Source of the DNA: Leptolyngbyaceae cyanobacterium clean351
GTDB lineage: Bacteria > Cyanobacteriota > Cyanobacteriia > DAIDHW01
DNA length: 64,000 nt
Reading direction: 5' to 3'
Assembly (NCBI GenBank): GCA_027451865.1
Contig: DAIDHW010000006.1
Location: forward strand, 24,656 to 88,655
In this document: piece after piece, positions 42,930 through 52,046 of the stretch
Position numbering within the stretch: the first letter of the stretch is position 1
Layout: every line of letters starts with the position of its first letter
Notes under the pieces: model-generated
The model's input: the letters and a program-made list of their open reading frames with translations, nothing else
What the model was told of the DNA's origin: nothing
The model's database searches: none
Made by a program: the position numbers and the translations under genes

Positions 42930-44429
42930 TTACCAGCGGCCCCTTTTTCCCTCGGGGCGGACGGTGGTCCAGTTAGTCTTGGCGAGGGCCAGCTGGTCAT
43001 CGGTGATCTTGGCTCCGGTAAGGTTAGAACCACACAGGTTTGCCCCGCGCAGGTTGGCATTGCTCAGGTAGGCTTGGGAAAGGTCCGCCCCCCGCAGGTC
43101 TGCCCCCTCCAAGTCCGCATAACTAAAATAGCCCTTGGCCAGGTTGGCATTGCGCAGGTTGGCCTGGTTGAGCCGGGCCCGGCCAAAGTTGGAGTTAAAT
43201 AGATTGGCTCCCTGCAGATTCGTGCGCAGGAATTTGGTGCCGTGGAACATTGCCCCGGTCAGCTCGAACTTTTCCAGGTTCATACTGCTAAAATCTTGGT
43301 CGGAAAAGTCTCGTTGACCACGGGAGTAGGCCGCTACTAACCCTTGGGCTGTCAGACTGGCCGGAGGAATCTTAGCCGGCCGGCCCGACGACTCATGGGC
43401 CAGCTCCTCTCGCCCTTCCCCAGTCGGTCGCTTGGGAATGACCCGCACTTTACCAGAGGTCCCCGCAGTGCTCGGACCGGGATTCTGATTAGTCTGGTTA
43501 CTAATCCCCTGGGTCAGGCTATCGAGGTAGGGCTCTAGGTCCAAGGCCCGCAGGACATCGTTGGCCGACTGGAACCGCTGGCGCACCGACACTTCGAGCA
43601 TTTTGCGGATAATCCCAACAAAGTGGTCGCTCACCTGGCAGTACTGGCGCCATTTCATTTCGCCGGTCCCCTGGTCGTACTCAATATCCTTAGGGGATCT
43701 GCCAGTCAACAGGTATATGCAGGTTACTCCTAGGGCATAAAGGTCACTGGCAAAGACTGGTCGCATGGCCATCTGCTCCGGGGGTGCAAAGCCGGCGGTG
43801 CCGATGGCGAAATTGGTCAGAGCGGTTTGGCTGTTGTCAGTGATCATGGTTTGGTTTACCTCATCTTTGACCGCCCCAAAATCGATCAAAACCAATTTTT
43901 GGTCCTGAACCCGGCGGATGATATTGGCAGGCTTGATATCCCGGTGAATTACCTGGCTGTTGTGGATGTACTGGAGGACCGGCAGAATTTCCCCGAGGAA
44001 CTTTTTTACCTCTGCCTCCGTAAAGGGCCCCTTAGTCCTCACCTCCTGTTGGAGTGTAGAACCATTGACGTATTCCTGGACGAGGTAGAACTCCTGGTTG
44101 TGCTCAAAGTAGTCTAGGAGCCTGGGTACCTGGGGGTAGTCACCAATTTTGCCTAGAGTTTTGGCCTCCCGCTGGAATAGCTCCCGGGCCATCTGCACCA
44201 CCTGAGGACTATTGGAGCCAGGGCGCAGCTGCTTGATCACGCAGCTCGGTTGCCCCGGGAGTGATTCGTCTACCGCGAGGAAGGTAGCCCCAAACCCGCC
44301 CCGACCGAGCTGCTGGACTGCCCGGTAGCGTCCCCGCAGGAGCAGCTCGCCACCACAGGCCTGACAGCGCTCGGTGTGGGTGAGATTCTCCGGATGAGCG
44401 CAGGCCGGATTCAGACAGTGACTGATCAC
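42930..44429 (-). CDS. Ser/Thr protein kinase with pentapeptide repeats (SpkB-like)
   Basis: 499 residues. N-terminal four-cysteine zinc-ribbon-like element (HCLNPAC and ERCQACG). Hanks-type kinase: LGRGGFGATFLAVD, CVIKQLRP (ATP lysine), VIHRDIKPANII (catalytic loop), LIDFGAVKD (DFG) and GTAGFAPPEQ. After a linker come about 14 pentapeptide repeats (residues about 380-485, for example LRGADLSQAYLSNANLRGANL). This is the layout of cyanobacterial SpkB, linked to oxidative stress signalling in Synechocystis. Divergent from pheT. Confidence 0.9.
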   Translation of the reverse strand: MISHCLNPACAHPENLTHTERCQACGGELLLRGRYRAVQQLGRGGFGATFLAVDESLPGQPSCVIKQLRPGSNSPQVVQMARELFQREAKTLGKIGDYPQVPRLLDYFEHNQEFYLVQEYVNGSTLQQEVRTKGPFTEAEVKKFLGEILPVLQYIHNSQVIHRDIKPANIIRRVQDQKLVLIDFGAVKDEVNQTMITDNSQTALTNFAIGTAGFAPPEQMAMRPVFASDLYALGVTCIYLLTGRSPKDIEYDQGTGEMKWRQYCQVSDHFVGIIRKMLEVSVRQRFQSANDVLRALDLEPYLDSLTQGISNQTNQNPGPSTAGTSGKVRVIPKRPTGEGREELAHESSGRPAKIPPASLTAQGLVAAYSRGQRDFSDQDFSSMNLEKFELTGAMFHGTKFLRTNLQGANLFNSNFGRARLNQANLRNANLAKGYFSYADLEGADLRGADLSQAYLSNANLRGANLCGSNLTGAKITDDQLALAKTNWTTVRPEGKRGRW

Positions 44430-44587
44430 TTATCGAGGCGAAGTGGAGGGCATTGGCCAGAGCATCGATAACACCCTCTGGGATGGAACATACATGAGCT
44501 ATTATTACCAAACATACCCAAAAAACGCCCATCTGGCTACCACCAGGGGGTTAGTAATCTCCCCATCCCACCTGGCCTTCTAATGTA

Positions 44588-47008
44588 ATGCGAGTTTCCT
44601 TTAATTGGCTGCGAGAACTGATCGATATTTCCCTCGGCCCCGAGGAGGTTGCCGATTTATTAACGGGGGCGGGGTTTGAGGTCGAGGGTATTGAAGACCG
44701 ACGCACCTGGGCGGCGGGAGTTGTGCTCGGTCATGTGATCAGCTGCGAGCCCCATCCGGGGGCCGACCGGCTGCGGGTGTGTCAAGTGGACTTGGGGCAA
44801 GATGCTCCGGCCACCATCGTCTGTGGAGCCAGCAATGTCCAGTGCGGCCAGTACGTGGCTGCTGCCACCCCCGGTACCTACTTGCCCTGGGCGGGGGGTT
44901 TGACAATTCGGCCAACCAAGCTGCGCGGTGTACGCTCTGAAGGCATGATTTGTTCTCTGGCTGAACTGGGACTGGCCAAGGAATCCTCGGGGATCTATGT
45001 TTTTAGTCCCGAGGGGCTGCCCCCGGTTGGCAGTGATGCTCGCCCCTTACTAGGCCTTGATGACCTAGTCCTAGAAGTGGTGTCTACTGCCAACCGAGCT
45101 GACACCCTCAGTATGGTTGGCCTAGCCCGGGAGGTGGCGGCCCTGACAGGGGCACCCCTCCACTTGCCCACCCCCCCGGCCACGTCCCCCCCGGCTGGGA
45201 TGCTAGAGGTTCAGCTGCCGGAGCCTGCTGCCTGTCCCGCCTACAGGGCCACCCTCCTAGAGCAAGTCCAGGTTGCCCCATCCCCCCCCTGGCTACAGCA
45301 TCGGCTCCAGGCTGCCGGGATCCGCACCATCAACAACGTGGTAGATATAACTAACTACGTGCTCCTAGAGTGGGGCCAGCCCCTGCACGGGTTTGATTGG
45401 GACCGGCTAGAAAAGGTGGCTGGCGGAAAGCCTGTCAAGATTGAGGTGCGCTTTGCCCAGCCTGGCGAAACCCTCCAGACCCTAGACGGGCAGGAACGCT
45501 CCCTCAATCCCCTCAACCTGGTAATTAGCGCTACGGATCAGCCAGTGGCTCTGGCAGGGCTAATGGGGGGGGCCGCCACGGAGATCCACAACCACACCAC
45601 CAGAGTACTCCTGGAGGCAGCCGTATTCGAGGGGGCCGTAATTCGCCGTTCGGCCCGCTCCCAAGGGTTGCGCACGGAAGCCTCAGCCCGCTACGAACGG
45701 GGGGTAAACGAGGCAGCCCTGGACCTAGCTTGCCGGCGAGCCCTCCAATTGTTGCAGACCTTGACTGGTGCAGTCCTCAAGGCTCAAAGCCCGCCGCACC
45801 CCGCCTTTCCTATCCCTAGCCCCCCTCCTTTAGGCCTACGCCTGGGACGGCTCCAGCAGATCCTAGGTCCCACTAGCCAAGGCGAGCCCTTAGGGCCCGC
45901 CACCGTTGAACAGGTATTGACCGCCCTCAGCTGTACCCTCAGCCCTGGTCCGGAGCCAGACAGTTGGTCCGTGGTGGTCCCCCCCTACCGCCGCCGGGAT
46001 CTAGAACGGGAAATAGACCTGATCGAAGAGGTAGCCAGGGTCTACGGTTACGACAATTTTGCCGATACTCTCCCCCAGGAGACGACTATTGGCGGCCTCT
46101 CCCCGGACCAGGAACACCTGCGGCGGATCCGCCAGGTCCTGCGGGGGGCGGGATTGACTGAACTAGTCCACTACTCCCTGACCAAGCCGACCCCAGACAC
46201 GGTGGTGATTGTTAACCCGCTACTAGCGGACTACGCTGCTCTGCGCCACGAGCTTTTACCGGGGTTGATCGAAGCCTACCAATTCAATCTAGAGCAGGAC
46301 AACCGGCATCTAAACGGGTTTGAAATAGGCCGGGTCTTTCAGGCCGGCCCGGATCAGTTAGGGGAGTACTTACACTTGGGGGGAATTGTGGGGGGAGACC
46401 CTAGGCCTAATCGCTGGCCCAGCTCAGGACAAGAACAACCCCTAACCTGGTTTGAGGCCAAGGGTATTCTCGATGGAGTCTTTGAGGCTCTCAACTGCCT
46501 AGTCTCCCACCGGCAAACTACGGCCCCGTGGCTCCATCCTGGACGGACTAGCGCCCTGTGGCTAGGGAACACCCGTTTGGGGGTATTTGGTCAACTCCAC
46601 CCCCAAGTACGCCAAGACCGGGGTCTCCCGGCTGCAGTCTACGGCTTTGAGTTGTGTCTAGCTCCTTTGTTAGAGTGTCTGCAGCAGCCTGACCACCTCA
46701 CTCCCTGGTTTAGGGCCTTTTCCACCTACCCAGCCTCCGAGCGAGACATCGCCTTTTTTGTACCCTTGGATGTCTCTGTCGGGGAAGTGCAAGCAGAGAT
46801 TGAGCAAGTTGGCCGTGACCTGCTAGAGCGAGCCTACTTGTTTGACGAGTACCGAGGAGAAGCCGCCCCCCCCGGTCAGCGAAGTTTGGCCTTTCGGCTA
46901 GTGTATCGCTCCCCTGATCGGACCCTAACGGACGGGGATGTAGACCCGGTCCAGACCCGGATTCGCCAGGCACTGGTACAAAAATTTGCCGCTCAGTTGC
47001 GTAGTTGA
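44588..47008 (+). CDS. pheT: Phenylalanyl-tRNA synthetase beta subunit
   Basis: 806 residues. N-terminal MRVSFNWLRELIDI, the EMAP-like tRNA-binding domain (VVLGHVISCEPHPGADRLRVCQVDLG), B3/B4 (ICSLAELGLAKESSGI), B5 (PPYRRRDLEREIDLIEEVARVYGYDNF) and the C-terminal anticodon-binding FDX-ACB domain (FSTYPASERDIAFFV, YRSPDRTLTDGDV). The alpha subunit pheS is not in the window. Confidence 0.97.
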   Translation: MRVSFNWLRELIDISLGPEEVADLLTGAGFEVEGIEDRRTWAAGVVLGHVISCEPHPGADRLRVCQVDLGQDAPATIVCGASNVQCGQYVAAATPGTYLPWAGGLTIRPTKLRGVRSEGMICSLAELGLAKESSGIYVFSPEGLPPVGSDARPLLGLDDLVLEVVSTANRADTLSMVGLAREVAALTGAPLHLPTPPATSPPAGMLEVQLPEPAACPAYRATLLEQVQVAPSPPWLQHRLQAAGIRTINNVVDITNYVLLEWGQPLHGFDWDRLEKVAGGKPVKIEVRFAQPGETLQTLDGQERSLNPLNLVISATDQPVALAGLMGGAATEIHNHTTRVLLEAAVFEGAVIRRSARSQGLRTEASARYERGVNEAALDLACRRALQLLQTLTGAVLKAQSPPHPAFPIPSPPPLGLRLGRLQQILGPTSQGEPLGPATVEQVLTALSCTLSPGPEPDSWSVVVPPYRRRDLEREIDLIEEVARVYGYDNFADTLPQETTIGGLSPDQEHLRRIRQVLRGAGLTELVHYSLTKPTPDTVVIVNPLLADYAALRHELLPGLIEAYQFNLEQDNRHLNGFEIGRVFQAGPDQLGEYLHLGGIVGGDPRPNRWPSSGQEQPLTWFEAKGILDGVFEALNCLVSHRQTTAPWLHPGRTSALWLGNTRLGVFGQLHPQVRQDRGLPAAVYGFELCLAPLLECLQQPDHLTPWFRAFSTYPASERDIAFFVPLDVSVGEVQAEIEQVGRDLLERAYLFDEYRGEAAPPGQRSLAFRLVYRSPDRTLTDGDVDPVQTRIRQALVQKFAAQLRS

Positions 47009-47174
47009 CTCGGCTCTCGCCCTGATGCATTTTGCCCCCGGGCAGGGAATAATAAATATCAGGAGGCCCTCAGGCCTTGTCTTGGTCTAGGATTCTAGCC
47101 CGATCCTGGGGGGCAGCTCGGGAGATCCTTAAAACCTCTTCCAAACTGTTGATAATCTTTGGGGATTTTTGACC

Positions 47175-47561
47175 ATGGACCTTAAACCCTCTCTGGTGCG
47201 ATCGGTTCTCGTCAGCTCCGTTCTCGCGGCAGTGGCCGTGGTTGGCCTAGGCCGTCCTGTCCGAGCCCAGATCATTAATTTGGCCACCACCTCTAGCGGC
47301 ACCGTCTACCAGGCGGACGCTGGGCATTTGTCCCCCTGGACAAGCAAGGCTGGCTGGAAGCAGGTGAGCTTTTTGATTTCTACTTCTGCTGAGCACGTCT
47401 GGCACAAAGCCACCGCCTCCTGCCAGACCCCTGGGGTCGGTGGCTACGACGTCAATGTGCCCGACTACAACTGGGGTTGGAAGCCCGGCACTAGTGGCTA
47501 TCCTGCAGGTACTATTGCTGGAGATATTGCCCGGGCCATCTGCAGGGAAGCCGGCCAGTAA
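47175..47561 (+). CDS. Secreted small protein, tandem paralogue 1
   Basis: 128 residues with a signal peptide (VLVSSVLAAVAVVGLGRPVRA). The mature part GTVYQADAGHLSPWTSKAGW, VSFLISTSAEHVWHKATASC, then GVGGYDVNVPDYNWGWKPGT and GTIAGDIARAICR is shared with the next two genes. Two conserved cysteines (ATASC, AICR) could form a disulfide. I do not recognise the family. ATG 47175 is preferred over TTG 47169. Confidence 0.75.
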   Translation: MDLKPSLVRSVLVSSVLAAVAVVGLGRPVRAQIINLATTSSGTVYQADAGHLSPWTSKAGWKQVSFLISTSAEHVWHKATASCQTPGVGGYDVNVPDYNWGWKPGTSGYPAGTIAGDIARAICREAGQ

Positions 47562-47639
47562 CCGGGAGCCCTTGGGAAGTCAGCTCAAGGGCATCACTAA
47601 AGCCTGCCTTAATTAGTACCCTTACTTCCCCAGAGTACC

Positions 47640-48044
47640 ATGCGCTTAAATTCCTTTCCCAGCCCGGCGGTTTTGATCGGTTCGGTGTTAGTCCTGGCCG
47701 GCCTAGTGGGTTTTGCCCCCCGGGTCAAAGCTGATCAGATCCTAAGGGTGCCAGACGGCACGACTACCTATCAGATCAACATGGGGGTACTCCATCCCTG
47801 GGTCAATTACGATGTGGGAGGGGGCTATTACCGGGAAGTGGATTTTCTTATTTCTACCCCTGGTGATAAGTACTGGCACGGGGCGACAGCGACTTGCACC
47901 TACTTTAAGCGCTTCCCTGTCTTTCACGAGGGGCCAGCCTACGACGTGAACGTGCCTGACTACAACTGGGATTGGCAAGCAGAGGACCATTCCCCTGCCG
48001 CTGAGCAAATTGCCCATCTGGTTTGCCGCCCCTTTGGTCAGTAG
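47640..48044 (+). CDS. Secreted small protein, tandem paralogue 2 (divergent)
   Basis: 134 residues with a signal peptide (LIGSVLVLAGLVGFAPRVKA). It keeps TYQINMGVLHPWV, VDFLIST, YWHGATATC, YDVNVPDYNWDW and a terminal cysteine (HLVCRPFG), but the middle loop differs (CTYFKRFPVFHEGPAYDV in place of CQTPGVGGYDV) and the GTIAGDIA segment is changed. It is the most diverged of the three and shows no sign of decay. Function unknown. Confidence 0.72.
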   Translation: MRLNSFPSPAVLIGSVLVLAGLVGFAPRVKADQILRVPDGTTTYQINMGVLHPWVNYDVGGGYYREVDFLISTPGDKYWHGATATCTYFKRFPVFHEGPAYDVNVPDYNWDWQAEDHSPAAEQIAHLVCRPFGQ

Positions 48045-48092
48045 TTTTGCCCCTTCTGTTTTCCCCAAGCCCACCTTCCTCCTAATACTGCT

Positions 48093-48521
48093 ATGCCACT
48101 ACGTTTCTCACCAATCCTGATCGGGTCAGTAATTGCCTTGGCGGTCCTCGGAGGCTTACCTCGTCCGAGCCGAGCTGAGGACGTAGAGAACGTAGCAAGT
48201 ACTAAGGATGGCACGGTCTACCAGGTGGACATGGACACCCGGGAAGCCTGGGTTAGCAAGACTGGTTGGCTGCACGTGAGTTTTTTGATTTCCACCAAGG
48301 CCGAGCAGGTTTGGCACCGAGCCACTGCGGCCTGCGCCACCCCTGGGGTAGGCGGCTATGACGTCAAGGTAGATGCCTACGATTGGGGTTGGGAACCTGG
48401 CACTACGGGTTACCCGTCTGGGACAATCGCCGGTGATATTGCCCGGGCAGTTTGTAAGTCAGAAGTGCTGAAAACTACCCCCGGGGACCAGGGGCACGAA
48501 CGTTCCAGCCCCCAGGTCTAG
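48093..48521 (+). CDS. Secreted small protein, tandem paralogue 3 (C-terminus overlaps thiL)
   Basis: 142 residues with a signal peptide (IGSVIALAVLGGLPRPSRA). Close to paralogue 1: GTVYQVDMDTREAWVSKTGW, VSFLISTKAEQVWHRATAAC, TPGVGGYDVKV, GTIAGDIARAVCK. After the final cysteine it has about 20 extra residues (ending HERSSPQV) encoded antisense to the end of thiL, with a 63-base overlap. Confidence 0.72.
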   Translation: MPLRFSPILIGSVIALAVLGGLPRPSRAEDVENVASTKDGTVYQVDMDTREAWVSKTGWLHVSFLISTKAEQVWHRATAACATPGVGGYDVKVDAYDWGWEPGTTGYPSGTIAGDIARAVCKSEVLKTTPGDQGHERSSPQV

Positions 48522-49433
48522 GCCTACCCCAGGCTCGGCAGTAACCTCCCCGACCACTGCTGCCCCCTCGAGCCAAGTGATCAAGTCCTTAGCTAGGGGG
48601 GGGGCTAGACACAAAACCAGCTGAAAGTCTTCCCCCCCGTAGAGGAGCCAGTCTTGGACTTGGTCCGGATTAGGCCACCGGCGCAGGCCCGCCAGGCGGG
48701 GGATCAGGTCGGGGTACACTCTGGCCCCCACCCGACTGGCCCGGCAAATTTGGATCAGGGCGTCAGCGAGGCCATCACTGCTGTCCATGCCAGCTATGCG
48801 CACAGGTGAAGGCTGCCGCTCCAGCCAGGGGAGGATTTCCAGACGGGGCCGAGGTCGCTGATGGGCTAGAATCAGGGCCTGCTCCTCCGGCTGGGAAAGG
48901 GTGTGGAGGGGGGGGTGCAGGAGTAGTTCTAGCCCCGCCCGTGCTCCCCCGTGCTCCCCACTGACTACCACGAGGTCCCCTGGTCTGGCCTGGTGGCGCA
49001 GAATCACCCGGCTGGGTTCTACTGTACCGAAAGCCGAGACCCCCAGGGAGACCACGGGGCTGCGAACCAAGTCGCCCCCCAGAATGGGGACACCAGCCAG
49101 ACAGTCCCCCATTCCTTGATACATAGATTCTATCCAGGCCACGGGCAGGTCAGGGGGGACACCCAGGGCGATGGTGATACCCAGGGGAGTAGCTCCCATG
49201 GCAGCCAGGTCTGACAGGTTCGCCGCCGCCCCCCGCCAGCCGGCGTCTGCCGCGGCAGTGGTTTGGGGACTAAAGTGCACCCCATCCACCAGCATGTCCG
49301 TGGTTACCACTAGCTGTCGGCCCGGGGGAAGGTCGAGAACAGCGCCATCATCCCCCACCCCTGGAGCACAGTAGACCCGCAGCCGTTCCAGGAGACCCTG
49401 CTCGCCGATATCCCGCACCCGGGGTCCCTTCAT
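48459..49433 (-). CDS. thiL: Thiamine-monophosphate kinase
   Basis: Phosphorylates thiamine monophosphate to the diphosphate cofactor. 324 residues: GVGDDGAVLDLPPGRQLVVTTDMLVDGVHF (metal-binding aspartates), NLSDLAAMGATPLGITIALG, GGDLVRSP and GMDSSDGLADALIQICRAS. Its start overlaps the murC stop (ATGA). Confidence 0.96.
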   Translation of the reverse strand: MKGPRVRDIGEQGLLERLRVYCAPGVGDDGAVLDLPPGRQLVVTTDMLVDGVHFSPQTTAAADAGWRGAAANLSDLAAMGATPLGITIALGVPPDLPVAWIESMYQGMGDCLAGVPILGGDLVRSPVVSLGVSAFGTVEPSRVILRHQARPGDLVVVSGEHGGARAGLELLLHPPLHTLSQPEEQALILAHQRPRPRLEILPWLERQPSPVRIAGMDSSDGLADALIQICRASRVGARVYPDLIPRLAGLRRWPNPDQVQDWLLYGGEDFQLVLCLAPPLAKDLITWLEGAAVVGEVTAEPGVGLDLGAGTFVPLVPGGSFQHF

Positions 49434-50872
49434 CCTCCTGAGGGGTCCCGCCCGAGGGTATAGCCCATCTCTGTCTGTTCGTAAAAGGCCATCACCTGGG
49501 GGATGACTTGATTCAAGTTACCGGCCCCCAGAAACAAAGTAATATCCCCTGGCAGAAGGGTTTCCTGTAAAAAGGCGACTACCGATTGCAGTGAAGGCTG
49601 ATAGTAAACCGCCGAGTGGTAGCGAGAGCAGGCAGCCGCCACCTGATGACCTTGGAGGGAAGAATGGTTGACCTCTCCGGCACTGTAGATATCGCTAATC
49701 ACCACTAGGTCTGCATCCTCAAAGGAACGGGCAAAATCCTCGAGAAACACCCTGGTGCGGCTGTAGCGGTGGGGCTGGAAAATAGCAATCACTCGGCGAT
49801 AGACTCCCGCTTGGACCTGAATCCGGGCGGAGCGCAGGGTAACTTGTACCTCCCGGGGGTGGTGGGCATAGTCGTCGATGAAGCGGATGCCGTGGTACTC
49901 CCCCCGCAGCTCAAAACGGCGGTGCGCCCCCCTAAATTCCCCAATCCCCTCCCGGAGGGTAGCAAACTCCAGGCCCAATTTGCGGCCTACCGCTACAGCT
50001 GCCAGGGCATTACTCAAGTTGTGGGGTCCCAAGAGGGATAGGTTGATCTCCCCCAACCCCCGACCGCGCTCCCACACCCGCGCCCGGGTGCCCTGGGGAC
50101 CGTAGTGGATCTGGTCAACGGTATAATCCGCCCCCATTTGGGGGTCGAGGCTATAGGTGATCTGGGGATTCAGGTGTTGCCTGACCGTCGGACAATCAAG
50201 ACAGGCCACCGTCAGCCCGCAGGCGGCGGCAAAGCTGCGGAAGGTTTCTACTACCTGGGATAAATCTCGGTAGTGGTCCGGGTGGTCAAGTTCAATATTA
50301 GTGATTACCCCCAAGGCAGCAGGGAGATTCACCAGGGTACCATCGGACTCATCCGCCTCAGCCACCAGAAACCCCCCCCAGGCCCCTACCCGGGCATTAC
50401 CCCCCCAGGCATCCACTTCCCCCCCCACCACAATAGTCGGGTCAAGGCCGGCCTCGAGGAGCACCTGGGCTATCAGACTGCTGGTAGTGGTTTTACCGTG
50501 GGTACCCGCAACGGCGATCCCCTGGTGAGCCTTAAGGAGAGCAGCCAATAACTGGGAGCGATGGAATAGGGGACAGGCCGCGGCCAAGGCGACTCGATAC
50601 TCGGGGTTATCTGCCTGGATAGCACTGGAGTAGACCACTTGGAGCGGGCGCGGCTGCTGCTGCAGCACGGACTCCAGGGCTACCCCACTCTGGTCGTAGA
50701 GAAGTTTGACCCCGACTCGGGTTAGACGGTCAGTAATCCGGCCGGCCCGCAGGTCTGAGCCGGAGACCGGCAGCCCCCGGCTGGCTAACACGTAGGCCAG
50801 GGCTGACATCCCAATTCCGCCCACCCCAATGAAATGAAATCCCTGACCACTCAAGTCAATTCCATCTGCCAT
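49430..50872 (-). CDS. murC: UDP-N-acetylmuramate--L-alanine ligase
   Basis: Adds L-Ala to UDP-MurNAc in peptidoglycan synthesis. 480 residues from ATG 50872: FIGVGGIGMSALAYVLASRG, SDLRAGRITDRL, the ATP loop VAGTHGKTTTSSLIA, EADESDGTL, NIELDHPDHY, and DDYAHHPREVQVTL with IFQPHRYSRTR. Upstream ATGs at 50893 and 50917 would add non-family residues. It is followed by thiL rather than the murB often seen in other cyanobacteria. Confidence 0.96.
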   Translation of the reverse strand: MADGIDLSGQGFHFIGVGGIGMSALAYVLASRGLPVSGSDLRAGRITDRLTRVGVKLLYDQSGVALESVLQQQPRPLQVVYSSAIQADNPEYRVALAAACPLFHRSQLLAALLKAHQGIAVAGTHGKTTTSSLIAQVLLEAGLDPTIVVGGEVDAWGGNARVGAWGGFLVAEADESDGTLVNLPAALGVITNIELDHPDHYRDLSQVVETFRSFAAACGLTVACLDCPTVRQHLNPQITYSLDPQMGADYTVDQIHYGPQGTRARVWERGRGLGEINLSLLGPHNLSNALAAVAVGRKLGLEFATLREGIGEFRGAHRRFELRGEYHGIRFIDDYAHHPREVQVTLRSARIQVQAGVYRRVIAIFQPHRYSRTRVFLEDFARSFEDADLVVISDIYSAGEVNHSSLQGHQVAAACSRYHSAVYYQPSLQSVVAFLQETLLPGDITLFLGAGNLNQVIPQVMAFYEQTEMGYTLGRDPSGG

Positions 50873-51015
50873 AAGAATTTTCCGTCGCCCCATCACACCT
50901 ACATCACGCCATATCATAACAGGGCTCAGGAGATTAGGTTCTTTTTAGATCGCCTTTGGGATTATGATCACAATCAAGAAGGTTAATCTTGGACATATCA
51001 CGAGGGCAATTGGCA

Positions 51016-52023
51016 GTGATTAGAGTAGCTATCAACGGATTTGGTCGCATTGGTCGGAATTTCATGCGCTGCTGGCTGGGGCGAGCGGGGAGCAACCTGG
51101 AGGTTGTGGCCATCAATGACACCTCTGACCCTAGGACCAATGCCCATCTCCTGCGCTACGACTCCATGCTGGGCACCTTCAATGCCGATATCAGTGCTGA
51201 TGACGACACGATCACGGTCAACGGCAAAACTGCCAAATGCACCTCCGACCGTAATCCGGAAAACCTGCCCTGGGGGGCTTGGGACATCGACCTAGTCATT
51301 GAAGCGACCGGCGTGTTTACCACCCGGGAAGGGGCCGCCAAGCACCTGAACGCCGGGGCGAAGAAAGTGATGATCACTGCCCCCGGGAAAGGGGATGACG
51401 GTACCTTTGTGGTGGGAGTAAATGACGACAAGTACGACCCAGTCAAGCACGTAATTATCAGCAACGCCAGTTGTACTACCAACTGCCTGGCGCCGGTGGC
51501 CAAGGTGCTCCACGAGAACTTCGGCATTATCCGGGGCATGATGACCACTACCCACAGCTACACCGGTGACCAACGACTGCTTGACTCTAGCCACCGGGAT
51601 TGGCGCCGGGCCCGGGCCGCAGCCATGAACATTGTCCCTACTACTACCGGCGCCGCCAAGGCGGTGGGACTAGTGCTGCCGGAACTAAACGGTAAGCTCA
51701 ACGGCCTAGCTCTGCGGGTGCCTACCCCCAACGTCTCCGTGGTGGACCTGGTGGTGGAAATTGAAAAGGCCACCATCACTGAGCAAGTTAATCAAGTACT
51801 CAAGGAAGCGGCGGAAGGACCCATGAAGGGGGTTCTGGAGTACAGCGACCTGCCCCTGGTGTCTAGTGACTACCGCGGCCATAACGCTTCCTCCATCGTG
51901 GACGCTAGTCTGACGATGATGATGGGTAGCAATATGCTGAAGGTGATTGCTTGGTATGACAACGAGTGGGGCTATAGCCAGCGGGTCCTAGACCTAGCGG
52001 AGCTAGTGGCAGCTAAGTGGTAG
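51016..52023 (+). CDS. gap2: NAD(P)-dependent glyceraldehyde-3-phosphate dehydrogenase Gap2
   Basis: Calvin-cycle enzyme reducing 1,3-bisphosphoglycerate. 335 residues: [20 protein letters not shown], catalytic C153 in [36 protein letters not shown] and [17 protein letters not shown], matching the photosynthetic Gap2 type. The GTG start at 51016 has GAGGG at 51002-51006 as ribosome binding site and gives the standard N-terminus. Confidence 0.96.
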   Translation: MIRVAINGFGRIGRNFMRCWLGRAGSNLEVVAINDTSDPRTNAHLLRYDSMLGTFNADISADDDTITVNGKTAKCTSDRNPENLPWGAWDIDLVIEATGVFTTREGAAKHLNAGAKKVMITAPGKGDDGTFVVGVNDDKYDPVKHVIISNASCTTNCLAPVAKVLHENFGIIRGMMTTTHSYTGDQRLLDSSHRDWRRARAAAMNIVPTTTGAAKAVGLVLPELNGKLNGLALRVPTPNVSVVDLVVEIEKATITEQVNQVLKEAAEGPMKGVLEYSDLPLVSSDYRGHNASSIVDASLTMMMGSNMLKVIAWYDNEWGYSQRVLDLAELVAAKW

Positions 52024-52046
52024 GCCTAGTCTTCTAAGAGGTAAAG

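Noticed and set aside
42929..43060. N-terminal extension of the TsaC frame into the kinase gene
   Set aside because: The extra residues (for example RSPMTSWPSPRLTG) are the kinase C-terminus read out of frame. The TTG at 42928 gives the family start.
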